A model generated the notes under the pieces. That model was not told the DNA's origin and ran no database searches. It worked only from the letters and a program-made list of their open reading frames with translations. Shown here piece after piece: positions 11,782 through 24,226 of a DNA stretch of 64,000 bases (the stretch's first letter is position 1; each line of letters begins with the position of its first letter). A program made the translations under genes and the position numbers. The stretch covers positions 124,001 through 188,000 of the forward strand of contig MU863900.1 in assembly GCA_033296885.1 (NCBI GenBank), in the 5' to 3' direction. This stretch comes from Triangularia verruculosa (lineage: Eukaryota; Ascomycota; Sordariomycetes; Sordariales; Podosporaceae).

Positions 11782-12873
11782 CTATTCCATCTCAGCCCTC
11801 CTAATCTGACCAAGACTTCTTGGAACCGGTCCACTATCTAGTTCTGTGGGCATCTCACCTCCCATCTCCACTGGCTGTTTTGGTTGAGTCACGCCCGCCG
11901 GTCTTGAACCAGAATAGAGAGGTGGCATCTTGGATTGTAGCTCTGACGGATGATATCCTTCTCCATTGTTGTTGTGATGGCCATACATCTCGGCCAGATG
12001 ACGCGATTCCCCATGTACTTCTACCACCTCTGGCCGTGACAAGGCCTTCCTCTTCTTCTGTCGCTTGATGAACAAGAATATCAACAAAGCGGCGGCCAAC
12101 ACGCCGCAGGGGATTCCGATGCCCAGCCCTAGTTTCAGACTGTTGTTCTCTTCATTCGGGGTGGATGGCCCCGGTGATACCGTTTCAGTCCCTGTAGGCA
12201 ACGACGAGGTTTCCGGTGTCGAGACAGAGGAAGATGTAGACTCGGACGATGTAGTGGATGTTGTAGGGGTGGGAACAGGGGCTGTCGTGCGAACCGTACC
12301 GGTGCCACTGAGTGGCGGAAAGCTTGTGGTTGGGCCTATGGCTCGACTCGATACAATCTCGCCCTGTTCGTTGAGAAATGTTCCCTTGCCGTCCTGGCAG
12401 CATTGTGGGTTGTTATTACAGCAGAGACTCCCATCTCCGCATTGTACTACACGCGGGAGAACCCCGTTGCTGGCTTCCGTTTCATCTGTAGGTGGGCGGT
12501 GTTGTCAGAAATGGTCCAGCTAGGTATAAGCGATGAGATAAGGTAGCGTACTATAAAGGCAGATCTGCCCGCAGCTGTCATCCCACCCTCGGATGGCACA
12601 GGGACCTCTCACCCACAAGTCCTCCGGGTCGTTAGGATTGTGGCATAACCGGTTGGATAGACAAGTTGCCCTGCGGCCGCAACAAGAGTTGGAACCAGGG
12701 CAGAGAGTATTGTCCGTGTAGGATTGCCCGGCGAAGCCATAGCACGTTATTTGGGCGCCGACGGTAGCGGGATAGACAACGAGCAGCAGCAGTATTGGCA
12801 GAAGAAGCGCTGCATACGCTGTAATAAGTGAGAGAGGCTGGCCAGCGCCACGACTGGATGTAGGTAGTCTCAT
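11782..12873 (-). CDS. Cys-rich single-pass membrane protein, possible cell-wall sensor
   Basis: Two exons, 12873-12552 and 12485-11782; the product is 341 residues. The 66-nt intron joins in phase (codon AAT). The order is: signal peptide (about 1-40), a Cys-rich ectodomain (about 45-150, with CCGR, CCNNNPQCC and other paired Cys), a Ser/Thr stalk, a membrane helix (LGLGIGIPCGVLAAALLIFLFI), and a basic KRQKKRK stop-transfer followed by a 95-residue tail. This layout (SKG6-like transmembrane segment) is common among fungal surface sensors and mucin-like proteins; the ectodomain is not a WSC domain I recognise. It is divergent from pus1, with about 0.65 kb between starts. Confidence 0.82.
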
Positions 12874-13530
12874 TGTTTCGGAACAGAATTGAAAGAAAGA
12901 CTCCAGCATGGGCTCTACGTGGCGGTCATCATGATTACGGAAAAGAAGGGTGTTGACGGTCGCAGGAAAGCTGGCACTTGGAAAAGATCATGTTGATAAT
13001 GGGGCACAGCAGCACATCTGCGCCAGGGCTGAGCGGAGACGGCCCGGGTATGCGACCCCAAAACGACCAGGAAGCCATGGCCAAGGCCATGGCCCCAGTC
13101 GCCCGGTCTTGGATCGACATTTCGTGGTGGTCAATGAGTCTCTTGGATTGGCTGGCTCGGATTTGAGGTTTCCGCTTGTTGTAATGTACAGTAGCCTGTA
13201 GGAGGCGTTGTTCGCCGGCGGGGACCGGGCATGAGAGGCTACGGGACAGACCACACGGGACTGGGTCCCCCGGCTGGGAGGTCTACAATAATATGGCTGG
13301 TACATAGAAATAAGCATAAAATTATATGACCAGATGGCGGGCAGACGGGAGAGAGGAGACTGACCTGCAGGGCGCTGCGGGAGCTAAGCTCAGAGGGGCT
13401 AGGGTAGAGGCTGCCCCACCTTTCACCCCACCATGTTTTCTGCAGCGTTGCACAAAAAATGCTGCTTGCAACTCCCACTCGCGAACCTCTTGATTGTCAT
13501 GAGACTGAGAGCCATTCGCCCATTGCAAAC
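12874..13530. promoter_or_regulatory. Divergent promoter region
   Basis: This 657-bp gap separates the starts of the membrane protein (minus) and pus1 (plus), so both promoters must lie here. I do not recognise specific operator sites. The short ORFs inside have no recognisable content. Confidence 0.5.
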
Positions 13531-15510
13531 ATGGCGTCCGACGAGATTCCTGCTGTCGCTGCAGCTCCCGAGGCTTCTTCCAGCGCTGCTCCTGTCGCTC
13601 AAGACTCCAACGACTCCCAGAACAATGGCGACCGCCGCGAAAATCGCAACGGCAAGCGTGGTGGCAGGGGCCGCGACAGAGGGAACGACAAGCCCGGCGC
13701 CCAAGGAAAGCGCAAGCACGGGGGCTTTGGAAGCGCAAAGTATGTTTGTGAGAGTCTTATGTTCAATTGAAAGATAGACCCAATGCCGACTGCTAACCTA
13801 GCCGACAGAGGTCCAGTCCCCGACAAGCGCGAACAGGTTCGGAATAACCGCGATGCCAAACGCCGCAAGGTGATCGACGAGGAAGTCGGCGGCAAGAGTT
13901 TCATGAGCATCGAATTCACCCCCGACGAGATCAAAGCCGAAGACCGCCGACCGAAGCGCAAGGTTGCCGTGCTCATTGGTTACGCCGGCACCGGCTACCA
14001 TGGTATCCAGATCAACCACAAGGACAAGACAATCGAGGGCGACATCTTTGCCGCCTTTGTCGCCGCAGGTGCCATTTCCAAAGCCAATGCCGACGACCCC
14101 AAAAAGTCCAGCTTGGTCCGTTGCGCGCGCACAGACAAGGGCGTACACGCCGCCGGCAATGTCTTGTCTCTCAAGCTGATTGTCGAGGACGAAGATATCG
14201 TCGAAAAGATCAACTCTCATCTGCCGGAGCAGATCAGGATATGGGGCATCCAGCGCACAGTCAACGCTTTCAGCTGCTACCAGTCCTGCGACTCGAGATG
14301 GTACGAGTATCTCATGCCCAGTTATTCACTGTTGCCGCCCCAGCCGCAGAGCTTCCTCGGAAAGAAGATCACCGAATCGGCCATGGAGAAGGGCGTGTTG
14401 GGGGAGCATCTGGAGCGTTTGGATGATGTCAAGGGCTTCTGGGAAGAGGTGGAGAAGAATGACATCGAGCCCATCCTTGCTAAGCTGGGCCCCGAGGTCA
14501 AGGCCGAGGTCTTGCGCAAGCTTCAGGACAGCAACGACAAGGAACTCGCCGAGGACGGACAGACGGCCAAGAAAGACCAGGACGATGTGAGCAAAGACGA
14601 GACTGCGGACAAAGATGTCGAAATGCCCGATGTTGCCCAAGGTCAGCCTGAGAAGCCTACGGAAGAGGCTAAGCCAGCCGAGGATGTGCCGAAGGAACCA
14701 AAGCCCGAGAAGGAGTTGAGCCCAGTCGATGCCGCCGTCCGAGATATCAAGGCTGCCTACGTCGCAGCGAAAAGAAGATACAGAATTTCACCGGCACGTA
14801 TTGAGAGGTTGCAGCAAGCCCTGAATCTCTATCTGGGCACACACAACTATCACAACTACACGGTTATGAAGTCGTTCAAGGATGCCTCTGCCAAGCGTCA
14901 CATCAAGTCCTTTGAGGCCAATACAACCCCCATCCAGATTGGTGACACCGAGTGGCTGTCTCTCAAGGTGCATGGCCAAAGCTTTATGATGCATCAAATT
15001 CGCAAGATGGTTGCGATGGCCGTCATGGTGGTCCGCTGTGGCGCTCCGCTTGATCTCATCAAGGAGAGTTACGGCCCTCGAAGGATTAGCATTCCCAAGG
15101 CGCCTGGTCTTGGTCTTATGCTGGAACGTCCCATGTTTACAGAGTATAACAAGAGGGCGGCCGGATTCGACAAGGAGCCGATCGACTTTTCCAAATACGA
15201 GGATCAGATCACCAAGTTCAAGGACGAGCACATTTACCGGAGGATGTTTGAGGTTGAGGAGAAGGAGAACTCGTAAGTGCCCAGGCTATGCGATAGGCGC
15301 TTGATGTATGATGTGGCTAACAGCTATTAACGCAGATTCCACCTGTTCTTCAACCAGGTCGATAACTTCCGCACAGATTATTTCTTGTGGGTGACGGCTG
15401 GAGGCGTCGACGCTTCCCATGAGCGCTCTGACCGGACCGAGAGGGTACCCAAGGCGTTGGAGGCCGAGCTTGGCGATGAGGCAGATGGCGTGGTGGAGGA
15501 TGGAACGTAG
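13531..15510 (+). CDS. pus1: tRNA pseudouridine synthase 1 (TruA family)
   Basis: Isomerises uridines to pseudouridine in tRNAs and some other RNAs in the nucleus. Exons 13531-13739, 13809-15272 and 15336-15510 give 615 residues. The start at 13531 is in good context (CAAACATGG). The catalytic Asp is D179 in CARTDKGVHA, the TruA-family signature, and GYAGTGYHGIQ marks the start of the fold near residue 130. The N-terminal 75 residues are Gly/Arg/Ala-rich and disordered. Between the two catalytic halves sits a long acidic insert (about residues 290-390; EDGQTAKKDQDD, EKPTEEAKPAED), longer than in yeast Pus1. The last exon adds a conserved SFHLFFNQVDNFRTDYF segment and an acidic tail. Confidence 0.95.
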
Positions 15511-15809
15511 ACGACGACGGCAGACATCGTAGTGTGGACCACCAGGATCATAGCACCTGCGTTATTGGAGAATAGGTGTTTGCCAAATATCGGCAAGTCC
15601 CGGGGTACTTGTTTGACAGAGCGGCCCCTTGCCTTATTGATTCGGCGCAAATTTGAGCTGTCTTTACATTTGCATATGTACATGCACGTGTCCCATCCCG
15701 CTCCAGGTGACAAACGCTTGCCTTATATTTCTAAGAAACAAGATCCCAGATTCAAGAGAGCCGTGCCTCCCTTCAGACACACACATGTTCATCACCACCA
15801 CAGCCAACC

Positions 15810-16942
15810 ATGTCCACTAACAAGCCGGAAGTCACCACCACCAAATTTGATCGTGTCCGGCACAAACTGGATCGGTACTGCGTTCAACGAGACAAACTAC
15901 TGGCCCAGGTCACCGTCTCACAAAACGAACTAATGATCATCTGTCAGAAACGGAATGGTTACAGTTCGCTCGGGCCGGTTTTTCGGCAGAGGTTGCATGT
16001 CTTCTTGCAGGGCGAGCGAGAGCAAGCAGAAATTTGGAGAGACGCTGTCACCAGGCAATTCCCCGGATGGTTTGACCTCCCTCACAATAAGGAAGATGTA
16101 CGCGACGGCTTGAAGGAGGACTGGGAGGCTTTCAGAAAGCTGGGATGGTTTGAGGCCCAGTCAACTCCTGACAACCTGTCTGCTTTGAGGAAAAGGCAAA
16201 GGGAAAGCAGGATCCTACCCGACACACAGCTTGAGAAGCTTGTTGCTGTCAATATCCTGGTCGAATCTTTGGTCAAGGAACAGCTGAAGGCGCAGGAGGA
16301 CAGCTCACAAAACTTCGGCTATGTCGACGCCGCTGTACAAACGGATGGATCTTCTCGGCCACCCATCCTCATGACATCCAATGCAGCATCCGGGAATTCC
16401 CCGAGTCGCGCAACAGGCTCACGGCGAAAACGGTCACGCGTGACGCGGGAGCCCAGCGTAACTCCATCTCTCAGGGATGCTTTTGTGAGTCTTCTGTCCG
16501 GTTTTACGCCTGATCAGGTACTGATGTCCTGGTTTTGACACAGCCCCTTGCCAGGCCAATACAAACTCTCACATCTACCTCACCTCTTGTGCAAACACCT
16601 GTGGTGACAGCCGAGAGACCTCGCAAGCGCCCACGGCGCGTCTATGCACTTTCATCCTCGTCGTCGTCGGAATACGAACCGAGCCCTTCGTCATGCACCA
16701 CATCGCCGCCATCCTCGGCACCAGCGACTGACCCCTTGTCGATCTTGGATGAAACGCCAGTCATAGGGATACAAGACTCAGACGTCGACCAGCAGCAGGA
16801 TGAGCAGGAGTCTGATAACGAGCCGCTTCATGAGTGGCAAAAGCGACAGGCAGATGACCAGGCAGGAACCTCCACCGCCTACTACGTACATTCACACCTA
16901 CAGCCGGCAGGGGCAATCATTCATGGCGCCGCCCTTCGTTAA
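15810..16942 (+). CDS. Hypothetical protein with basic NLS-like motifs
   Basis: Two exons, 15810-16484 and 16544-16942 (59-nt intron, phase 0), giving 357 residues. Residues 1-165 look helical and globular (KFDRVRHKLDRYC, KEDWEAFRKLGWF). The remainder is Ser/Pro-rich with two basic stretches that resemble nuclear localisation signals (GSRRKRSRVTR and ERPRKRPRR), followed by poly-Ser and acidic/Gln-rich parts. No known domain is recognised. The clean start and splice sites, and a coherent N-terminal fold, support a real gene, probably nuclear (inference from the basic motifs only). Confidence 0.7.
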
Positions 16943-17153
16943 GCCCTGAATTTTGAAGGGACTGAGAATTGATATTTCACCCGAAACGAATTTTTATTAT
17001 ATTTTGGCTAGAATTAGAAAGCAGATTACATCACTACCTTATTTTATCCCTATCCGTAACTCCAGACGCTTCATGCCATGAAAAATGAATAAAATTAGAA
17101 GTAGGAGATGCCGAGATGGAGGGGAAGGGGAGGGTTACTCGATCAACAACAGT

Positions 17154-17855
17154 TCACTGCTGAGGTCCAGGGACTTGTCCTCCATGCGCTCTCCCTGGGT
17201 GGCCCTCCAAGTTGCCAACTCGGTATCTCATTGGCGACTGCCCCGCGGCACCAATCTGGGCCAGCCTCTGCTCATTCCTCAGAGCATTGACGGCCCTAAA
17301 GACGGCGTCGGCATCCTTCTTGATTTCCTGTCTGGCTTCCTCGTCTCCAGCGCCGGGCTTTGTCAGGGACCCGATGATCCATAGCTCACGAATCTCACGG
17401 GTGAGTGAGAGCAAGTCCTCGGTGGCTGTAATCTACTCGAGGGTCAGCTAAACTGTCAAAAACATGAATCAAGTGGTTGTTGAGGTACGTACAAAGCCCG
17501 TCATGGCCGTCTCCATAGCGAGGCTGTTGATAGCAGCCGAGGAATTGGAAGCGTTTGCGGGGATGGGTTCGGTGGCCGTGTTGATGAGGTCGCGATAGTA
17601 AGTCATGAGGTCGGCCATGAGCTTATTTTTACGCTCTAATAATGAGATAGTCTTGTTAGTGCGCGGGCGAGGAGGTGGGAACTGAATAGTGTCAAGAATT
17701 GCCAAGCACTGATCATCACAGGCATGCTGGGGCTTGGGGGAATGAGAAGAATGAGAAGGATCAGAGGTTTCAGAGGGCTCAGAGGGGATAGATATATTAG
17801 CAAGAGGAGAATCCGTACCAAGAAGGTTGTGGGCAGTATCAGTGTCGCGATTCAT
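17154..17855 (-). CDS. med22: Mediator complex subunit 22 (Med22/Srb6/Surf5 family)
   Basis: Head-module subunit of Mediator, which links transcription factors to RNA polymerase II. Exons 17855-17493 and 17432-17154 (60-nt intron, phase 0) give 213 residues. The diagnostic part is helical: SLLERKNKLMADLMTYYRDLINTA, then AMTGF joined across the intron to ITATEDLLSLTREIRELWIIG, which follows the Surf5/Med22 pattern ending in the LTREIRELW-like motif. The first 60 residues are Ser/Pro-rich. The start at 17855 has A at -3; an in-frame ATG at 17921 would add 22 residues. The C-terminal 20 residues are unusual and may be lineage-specific. Confidence 0.75.
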
Positions 17856-18478
17856 CTTGAAAGATTTGATGATGATGTCGGAACTGGTTGAGGAAAGGAT
17901 CGATGGAGGCGATGGAGGCAATGGAGTCTGTATTTATAGCGTATCTATTGCTGATGGCGTTTGTTGACTGCTGTGAGTCGTAAGTTTGTGGTTGATATAG
18001 ATGACTGAAATAAATGCAGCGAGGTTGATTCACTTGCAATTGATTGATCAAGTGAATAAAGTAAGTGAGTGAGCTTGGTGGGGGCCACACGCTTGGATCC
18101 ACAGCGAAGCGTACTGTGCGACGAGAGGCCTTGGCATTCTTAACAACGCGACGTTGAGAGAGTGGGCCCCACATTAGCAGCATCCTGCGGAAAACCATGC
18201 TCTCCTTTCTTACTAACTTCTATGCTCCGTGAGAGCAACGAGCATGAAAGGCTGATTCTCTCGATGTTAATCGGTGGCTCCACCCACCGAGAACCTTGGA
18301 ATTCCCCAGGCGGCCGACAGCCGTACTTTTGAGGTGGACAAAGGTGCAGATTCAGTCAACAGAACAGATCTCACAAGCTACTATACAACAAGAATTTCAC
18401 ATGGTTTGAGAAAAAGAATAACGAATCAACAAACAGTATTAAGCTCCGGAGACCAACCATACCACTGCTGGAAATCAC
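17856..18478. other. Intergenic region upstream of med22
   Basis: It holds the promoter side of med22 and the 3' flank of the HET-related gene. Nothing else is recognised. Confidence 0.5.
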
Positions 18479-21354
18479 CTACAACGCCGTCTTGGGGGTA
18501 ACCGCCATCTGCCCCCGCTTGATACCCAACCTTACTCTCCTGATCCGGTCCATTTTATCCAACACTCTCGTTTCCAACCGCAGCACCGTTTCCTTGTAAA
18601 ACGTCTGCGTCGTCCACTCGAACGAACACCCCAAAGCCCTTTGCATACCGCCCTCGCTCCCGCAGATGAGCAGCGCCTCAGGCGGCCGCCGAGCTTGGAA
18701 CAATGTGGCCGTCATGCTGTACGTGTCAACCAGGGTAAACACCTAGATCGCATTATCAGTCAGCATCATGATGTGTTTTTCCCACGGCTTTTTTTCCAAG
18801 ATCACGATCAAGAAGAGAAGAGCATACCCTCATGTCCCCTGGTCCGGCCTTCGTCGCCGCCTCCACCATCCTCCTCGTCTCCTCGACGACAGTAGGGTCC
18901 TCACTGACGATGTACCTCCCCTCCTCCTCGATCTTGTGCACTGCCAGGGGCGAGCTCGCGTACCAACTCCACGTCAACCGGCCCATGTCAGCCCCCCAGA
19001 TCTTGCGCTCGATTTCGTTGATAGGCATGTACCCCTCAAACCCAAAAAAGAAAGGCTGGACGGCCCAGAATTTGCCGCCGTACAGGTTGCGGATGATGAA
19101 GGGAGAGAAGACCAAGATGCTGAGGGAATAAAACAGGAGGAAGCCGCCGAAGCTACTGACGGGAGGCCAGGGGATGAGGGCGAGGATTGTGCCGATGATA
19201 AGGGGCATGAAGTTGACTCGTAGGAGCCACTTGAGGATGCGACGGAAGAGGGCGGGGTACGAAGTTGTCAAAGGGGTGCAGAATTCGGACCAGTGAACTG
19301 TGGCGGCTAGGCAGCCGTCGAGGATGATGGTGTCGGTCTGGGGGTTGAGGTGGGCGTGTGAGTATGCTGGGTTCTGCTGTCGGGCCGAGGGGCTAGGCAA
19401 TTCAGCCATTTCCGTGACGGTGGGAGACGGAGACCAGGACTTTTGGAGGGGGGAGTTGTAGGCTGTGTGAGAGAAGGCCCCCGGCGGGTTGAGGAGGATT
19501 GTGCTGTTGAAGGAAACCTGAGAGCGGGAGGTGAGATGGGTTTGGGGCTGGGCCATGGCAGAGGGGGAGTATTGCCATCTGGATTGTGACATGGGACTGG
19601 GCGGAAGAATCTTCTCGGAAGCAAACCCGTCGCCATCACGGTGGAAGAATTCCTGCTCGAACTCGTATTTGCTCATGGCGTCCATCTCGGCTTCTTGTTC
19701 ATTGTATACTCCAATACCAGCCACCTGGACACTGGGTTCAATGTCCCAAAGTCGAGCTCCATACACGTCGGTTGTGTCGTACCAAAGCTGGTCCTCACCG
19801 TGAAGCAGACAAAGCATTCTCTCAAACAGTCGGTTGTTGTAGTTCTCGAGAGAAAGGCGGGCAAAGGCGAGAAAGGCAGAATCGCTTCGGTGGATTTGAG
19901 GCCGTCTACCCAACAGCCCCATGAGAGCATACGAGTAATCCCCAGGGAGGTATTGGTTTCCAGCTTGGCGGGAACTGAAGCACTCCAAAGCAATAGTGGT
20001 GAGCTCCAAATCACTCAGCTTAAGGTTGCCGGAGTAATGATCGATCAGGCGGCGAACCTGGTAGCGGTCTCGGGAGGTCTCGAGACAGCGAGCGGCAAAT
20101 TGGTTCTTGGGAATGACTTGCTTGCGAACTGTACCATACTGGGATTCTGACAAATCTTGATAGAGATCAACTACGTCAGGTGACATAGGCTCTTCCTCAC
20201 TCTCGGACAGGTAGTAACATGTTATCGTGGATCCTTGGCTGAGAAGAAGTTCAGGGAAGGTCCAGATTGACTGAGACCAAGAGGACAAGAGGGCATATAA
20301 GGGGTCTTTGTTGCTGTCGTGTTCTGGCTGGACCGAGGCATCATCATCAGGCAGCTTACCGAGAACGACGGCAACACCGCTCGAACCTCGCACAATGTCG
20401 CTCATTCTCCACACGTCCAAGGCCAGCTCGGCCTCTGAGTCTGTAAAGCAGCTCTCACTGAGCCAATAGCAGCCCAATCCCGCCTCCTTTGTTTGCGTGC
20501 CGGGCCAGTTCGTGCAACGCTTCTCTGTCTTCACGGGACTCGTTGAACTGGGTCGTTCTCCAGGCAATGAAGAGATATTCAGGGCAGTGCTTTTCGTTCT
20601 GTTTCATCCACTTCATGTTGTCAGTAAATGCTGTTAGGTCTCTAGGTGGATGTTATAGTGGGATGACAAACTTGTTTGACGTCGGTAGACTCGTACACCT
20701 GGTACTCCACACCCTTCTCAACAACAACCTGCGGTTTCGTATCCAGCCAACACAGTCGCCGGGGCAATAGGACACGCTCGGTTCTGTCTGATGCCGCGCG
20801 AGGGGTCTTCTCAAAGTTAGGGGTGGCGAAAATGGCAGGCTTTTCATCCATAGGGTTACGGCTGGTTTTTGCCCGTCCGTAGTAACGGTACGGCACAGGA
20901 TCATAATACCCCCCATTCCTTTCCTGTCCTCCCCCAGGATTCACAGCAAAGTTCTGATGGCCTGTCAGTGTCATGTGCTTCTCTCTGGCGCGGTGTGGGC
21001 AGGGTCTCGTACCAAGAACAGCATCAAAGGCGTGATTGCGATAGTCCTCCCAATCACCTGAGCAATGTCTCCAAGGCTGTACTCATTCAAGGGCTTATTA
21101 ACATTGTCAATGTGACTGAACACCCAGTTGGACACCTTGAGAGCTGTGGGGCCGGCATTCTTGATCTTTTTGCGCTTCCAGGTGCTTCCACCTGCGCTAT
21201 GGCGGACATGTTCGGTTGCCTGGACTTTGAGTTTAATGAACTTGCCAGTGTCGGAGGAGATGGCGCAATCCGAGTAAACATCACGGTAAGTCCGGCCAAA
21301 GACGTCTCGGGACTTGTGCCTAGTGAGCTGAGTGTACTTGTGCGTGGGGTTCAT
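18479..21354 (-). pseudogene. HET-related fungal membrane protein, frame broken once
   Basis: Conserved ascomycete protein of the heterokaryon-incompatibility-like group; its precise function is unknown. Pieces by splice sites: 21354-21013, 20953-20672, 20598-18828 and 18742-18479, all phase 0. Exon 3 starts in the frame that reads CPEYLFIAWRTTQF..ALHELARHANK, as expected for the family, but this frame stops at 20455-20457. The expected continuation (AGLGCYWLSESCFTD, DVWRMSDIVRG) is one base over, so a +1 shift lies near 20480-20492 (CAAAGGAGGCGGG). The rest has LPGDYSYALMGLL and two membrane helices near residues 440-500 (PLIIGTILALIPW, LLFYSLSILVF). It is either a real lesion or a one-base assembly error; everything else is intact. 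I could find no intron that repairs it. Confidence 0.65.
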
Positions 21355-22311
21355 TGTGATTGGTGGCTGTCAATTGTGGTTGTATTGCCAGCTTGGGCAG
21401 CAGATTGCGCGTGTTGGTGTTCAGTTGAGGTTGCGCTAGGTCCGACGGTATGGGTAGAAGAAGGAGATGCTTGCTGAGAAGAGCTCTGCCCTGGGAGTGG
21501 TTGTTGAGCCTTTCGTCTTTGAAACCTGGGCTTTGCTCTGGCTAATCCGTTGGACGCTTGACCGTGGAGCCTTTTAGGGGCGGGCCATCCAGGAGCCTAG
21601 TGTCCATGTTAGCTTCCATGGCCAGATTTGAACTCATAGGGTTAGGTATGTACCATTCCAATGCTCGATGACGGGAGCTTGAGGTGGTCTGTCAGATATC
21701 TTTTGTGCTGATCGAAAGCAGGATGTTAAGGCGAGCAAGTCAAAGACACCGAGCAAGATAATACCGGGGATCAAGCCCTCGAGGGTGCGCATTTACATAT
21801 AGTTCAATTTGGCTTGGGAGTTGCGCTGAGGCGTTCTTGGCAAGCGCTTCAAAAACAGCAACGGGGAGACTCAAGTTCGATTTCCCCTGAGCACAGGCAT
21901 AACCGCCAAGGCAGACATACGACATCAGCTATCCAAGGCATTTCACACCGAGGTCTAAGAAGATGGCACATCTATTCATTTCCTCATGCATCGATTGTGC
22001 CCCCTAAACCCTTCAGCTTACAGGCTCTAAACTGCAGGATGGTTTTATTGAAGGACCCAATCTCATGTTTCCCTGCAGCTTCAGGTGGTATCACAGCATC
22101 AAGCCCGGCGCGTCGTCTTGGCCTATCACGGTAATGTATCATGACATCCTTTCAGCTGAGACTAGGGCGTCACCGTATTTGTCGGAATTTGCCGAGCCTC
22201 GTCTTCACCGACCCCTTTTCGAGGACTGGATATCTTCATCTTTGCCCCTTTGTCTGAAGCAAGCCAAGATGTCCCCTGCAGTCGAAAAACAAGCTCTCGG
22301 TATCGCTCCAG
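21355..22311. promoter_or_regulatory. Divergent upstream region
   Basis: This region lies between the HET-related gene (minus) and the CorA-like gene (plus). Short ORFs only; a small AGGTA patch lies near 21643-21652. No specific sites are recognised. Confidence 0.45.
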
Positions 22312-23983
22312 ATGTCTCTTTTCTTGAACAGAAAGTTGTACCTGGAACGTTTCCGACAAGACCGTCCCGCCCAAAGCGACGAGTACAACTGCACGCTGCT
22401 CAAATGGCCTGGTGGTGAGTAACTTTGCGCGCTGCTACCCAGCTACCTTATCTATTTTAATCTATAGCCAACTGTCCGGGTGCCGGCCCTTTCACTAATG
22501 TACTACCTTACAGCAACGGCACACACACTTTCCCGGCATGATCTTACCCGAGTGTCGGAGATTGGAGCTTTCCCTGACAGCCAGCTTAACATCATGTCAG
22601 TGTTTACCTGGCCTGCATGGGCATTGACTCCTATTTTTGGTTCTCAACCTACTCACTCGAAGAATGACACAGCCTTGCGCCTTTAGATGATCCGTCTCCT
22701 GACATCATTGCGGGCTTTGAAAGTTTGGTTGAGCGATACGACATCCCAGGCGCCTTCCTGGAAGAAAGGACGCAAGGTGTCTTGAACTCGTTTGGCTACG
22801 TGCCCGAAGGCCCCGGATCATATTGTCAGTCTTTCACTTGCACTCATTCATAGATTGAGATTATGCTGACCATATTGTAGGCGTTTGGACGCATTTTCTC
22901 CTCAAGGACGTTGAGCGAACTGAGGCTGAAACAGTTGCAAATTCTGCTAGGATTTCGGAAGAACCCCTGAGAGCTCGACTTCTGAGGCATCTACCACAGT
23001 TGCTTCTCTCCTTGACAGCGAGGACTCCAAATTCAGCTGAGGAATTCGAAATGCACCAGGCACGCATATCGTATGTCGACACGGCCAAGGATGAAGAAAA
23101 CGGTGGCGGTTATCTGCCAAGCTGGACCTCAAGGTCTTTCTTCCTTCGTGTCTCTAAACACGGTGACAACGCCACCATGACCCTCATTTGTTTCGAGCCA
23201 TCACCATTCTTGGAAGAGGAGCTTTTGAACTTGCCACAGCGGGTTGATTGCAACCAGATCGTGGCAAATCCCTTCATTCTCTTCGAGATGGTCATGTATG
23301 ATTTGTACATGCAGCTTGATAGCAATTTGTGGGAACTTCGCGACATTTTTCAGGTCGAACAAAGTCATTTTGGTTATCTCACTGCCAACCCAACACTTCC
23401 GTTAGCAGACATTGACTTCTCGGCCCTCCATCTTCTCGCAGACTATATCATCATGCTTCGAGAGGGATGTCATGGTTTGTTGACTACTGTCGATGCAATC
23501 GTTGACCATTACCAAAAGTACAGCGCCATCAACAACGTCGTCCTTCGAGACAAGACCTATGAGGCGTTCAAATACCGCCGCCGTCTTGTTGCTTCCACAT
23601 CCGAACGCGCGGCCACGTTTGAGAAACGGATCAACAATCTGACGACACTATTTTTCAATCACATCTCCCAGCAAGACAACGCAATGCTGATGAGAGATAG
23701 TTCAAGCGTCAAGGCCATCGCTGTTGTTACACTCGTTTTCCTGCCAGTGACGACGGTCGCCACCATATGCGGATCACAGTTCTTTTACACGCCGGCTGAT
23801 GGAGGAATACAGATGGATCCCACTGCATGGGTCATGTTTGGTCTCTCAGGTGTGTTGAGCTTGGTGCTGTTGGGGACATGGCGGTTTTACACACAGAGCT
23901 TGGAACAGAAGTACGCGAGAGGGAGACGAAGGGTAATCAGCGAGAAAGGAAAACGGGATAGAAAACTTGTTTTCTCTGCGTAA
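22312..23983 (+). CDS. CorA-like divalent-cation transporter family protein
   Basis: Membrane protein of the CorA Mg2+ transporter superfamily. Exons 22312-22414, 22514-22595, 22673-22824 and 22881-23983 give 479 residues. The first exons were placed by phase: only the frame starting MSLFLNRKL joins cleanly to TAHTLSRHDL and then to SQLNIILAPLDDPSPD. The large soluble N-terminal domain is followed by a long helix (residues about 330-400) and two C-terminal membrane helices (AIAVVTLVFLPVTTVATIC and WVMFGLSGVLSLVLLGTW). At the pore mouth the canonical GMN is absent; the equivalent position reads CGSQFF. This is common in fungal CorA-like proteins, so Mg2+ transport is not assured. Start choice is moderately certain. 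Confidence 0.8.
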
Positions 23984-24226
23984 GGTACCTAGGCCATTGT
24001 AAGAGTCGATCTCTTTTTTGCCCCTGAATGCCAGACGGGGGCGGAGCTGTGCCGGAAACTCTTGGCTAGGTATCAAGATATTGCCAGGACGACCCCAAGA
24101 TTCCCTATTTCACGGCTGCCACGCCTTTTTAGCCCGCTTTTGTCGGTTTGCCCTCCTCATCATCCAGAACCCTTCCTCTCCTTGGTTAGGTATGATTTGA
24201 GCGCACCCCTGCCGGGTTTCTATCTA

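Noticed and set aside
20954..21012. Acceptor at 20962 for the first intron of the HET-related gene
   Set aside because: It would lead to a stop after six codons; the acceptor ending at 20954 keeps the frame.
21632..21700. B-box-like sequence on the minus strand
   Set aside because: The bases around it cannot form a T-stem or the rest of a tRNA.
22134..22418. Longer first exon for the CorA-like gene (frame starting MYHDILS)
   Set aside because: Its phase cannot join to the next exon at any GT donor; the frame starting at 22312 joins cleanly through all introns.
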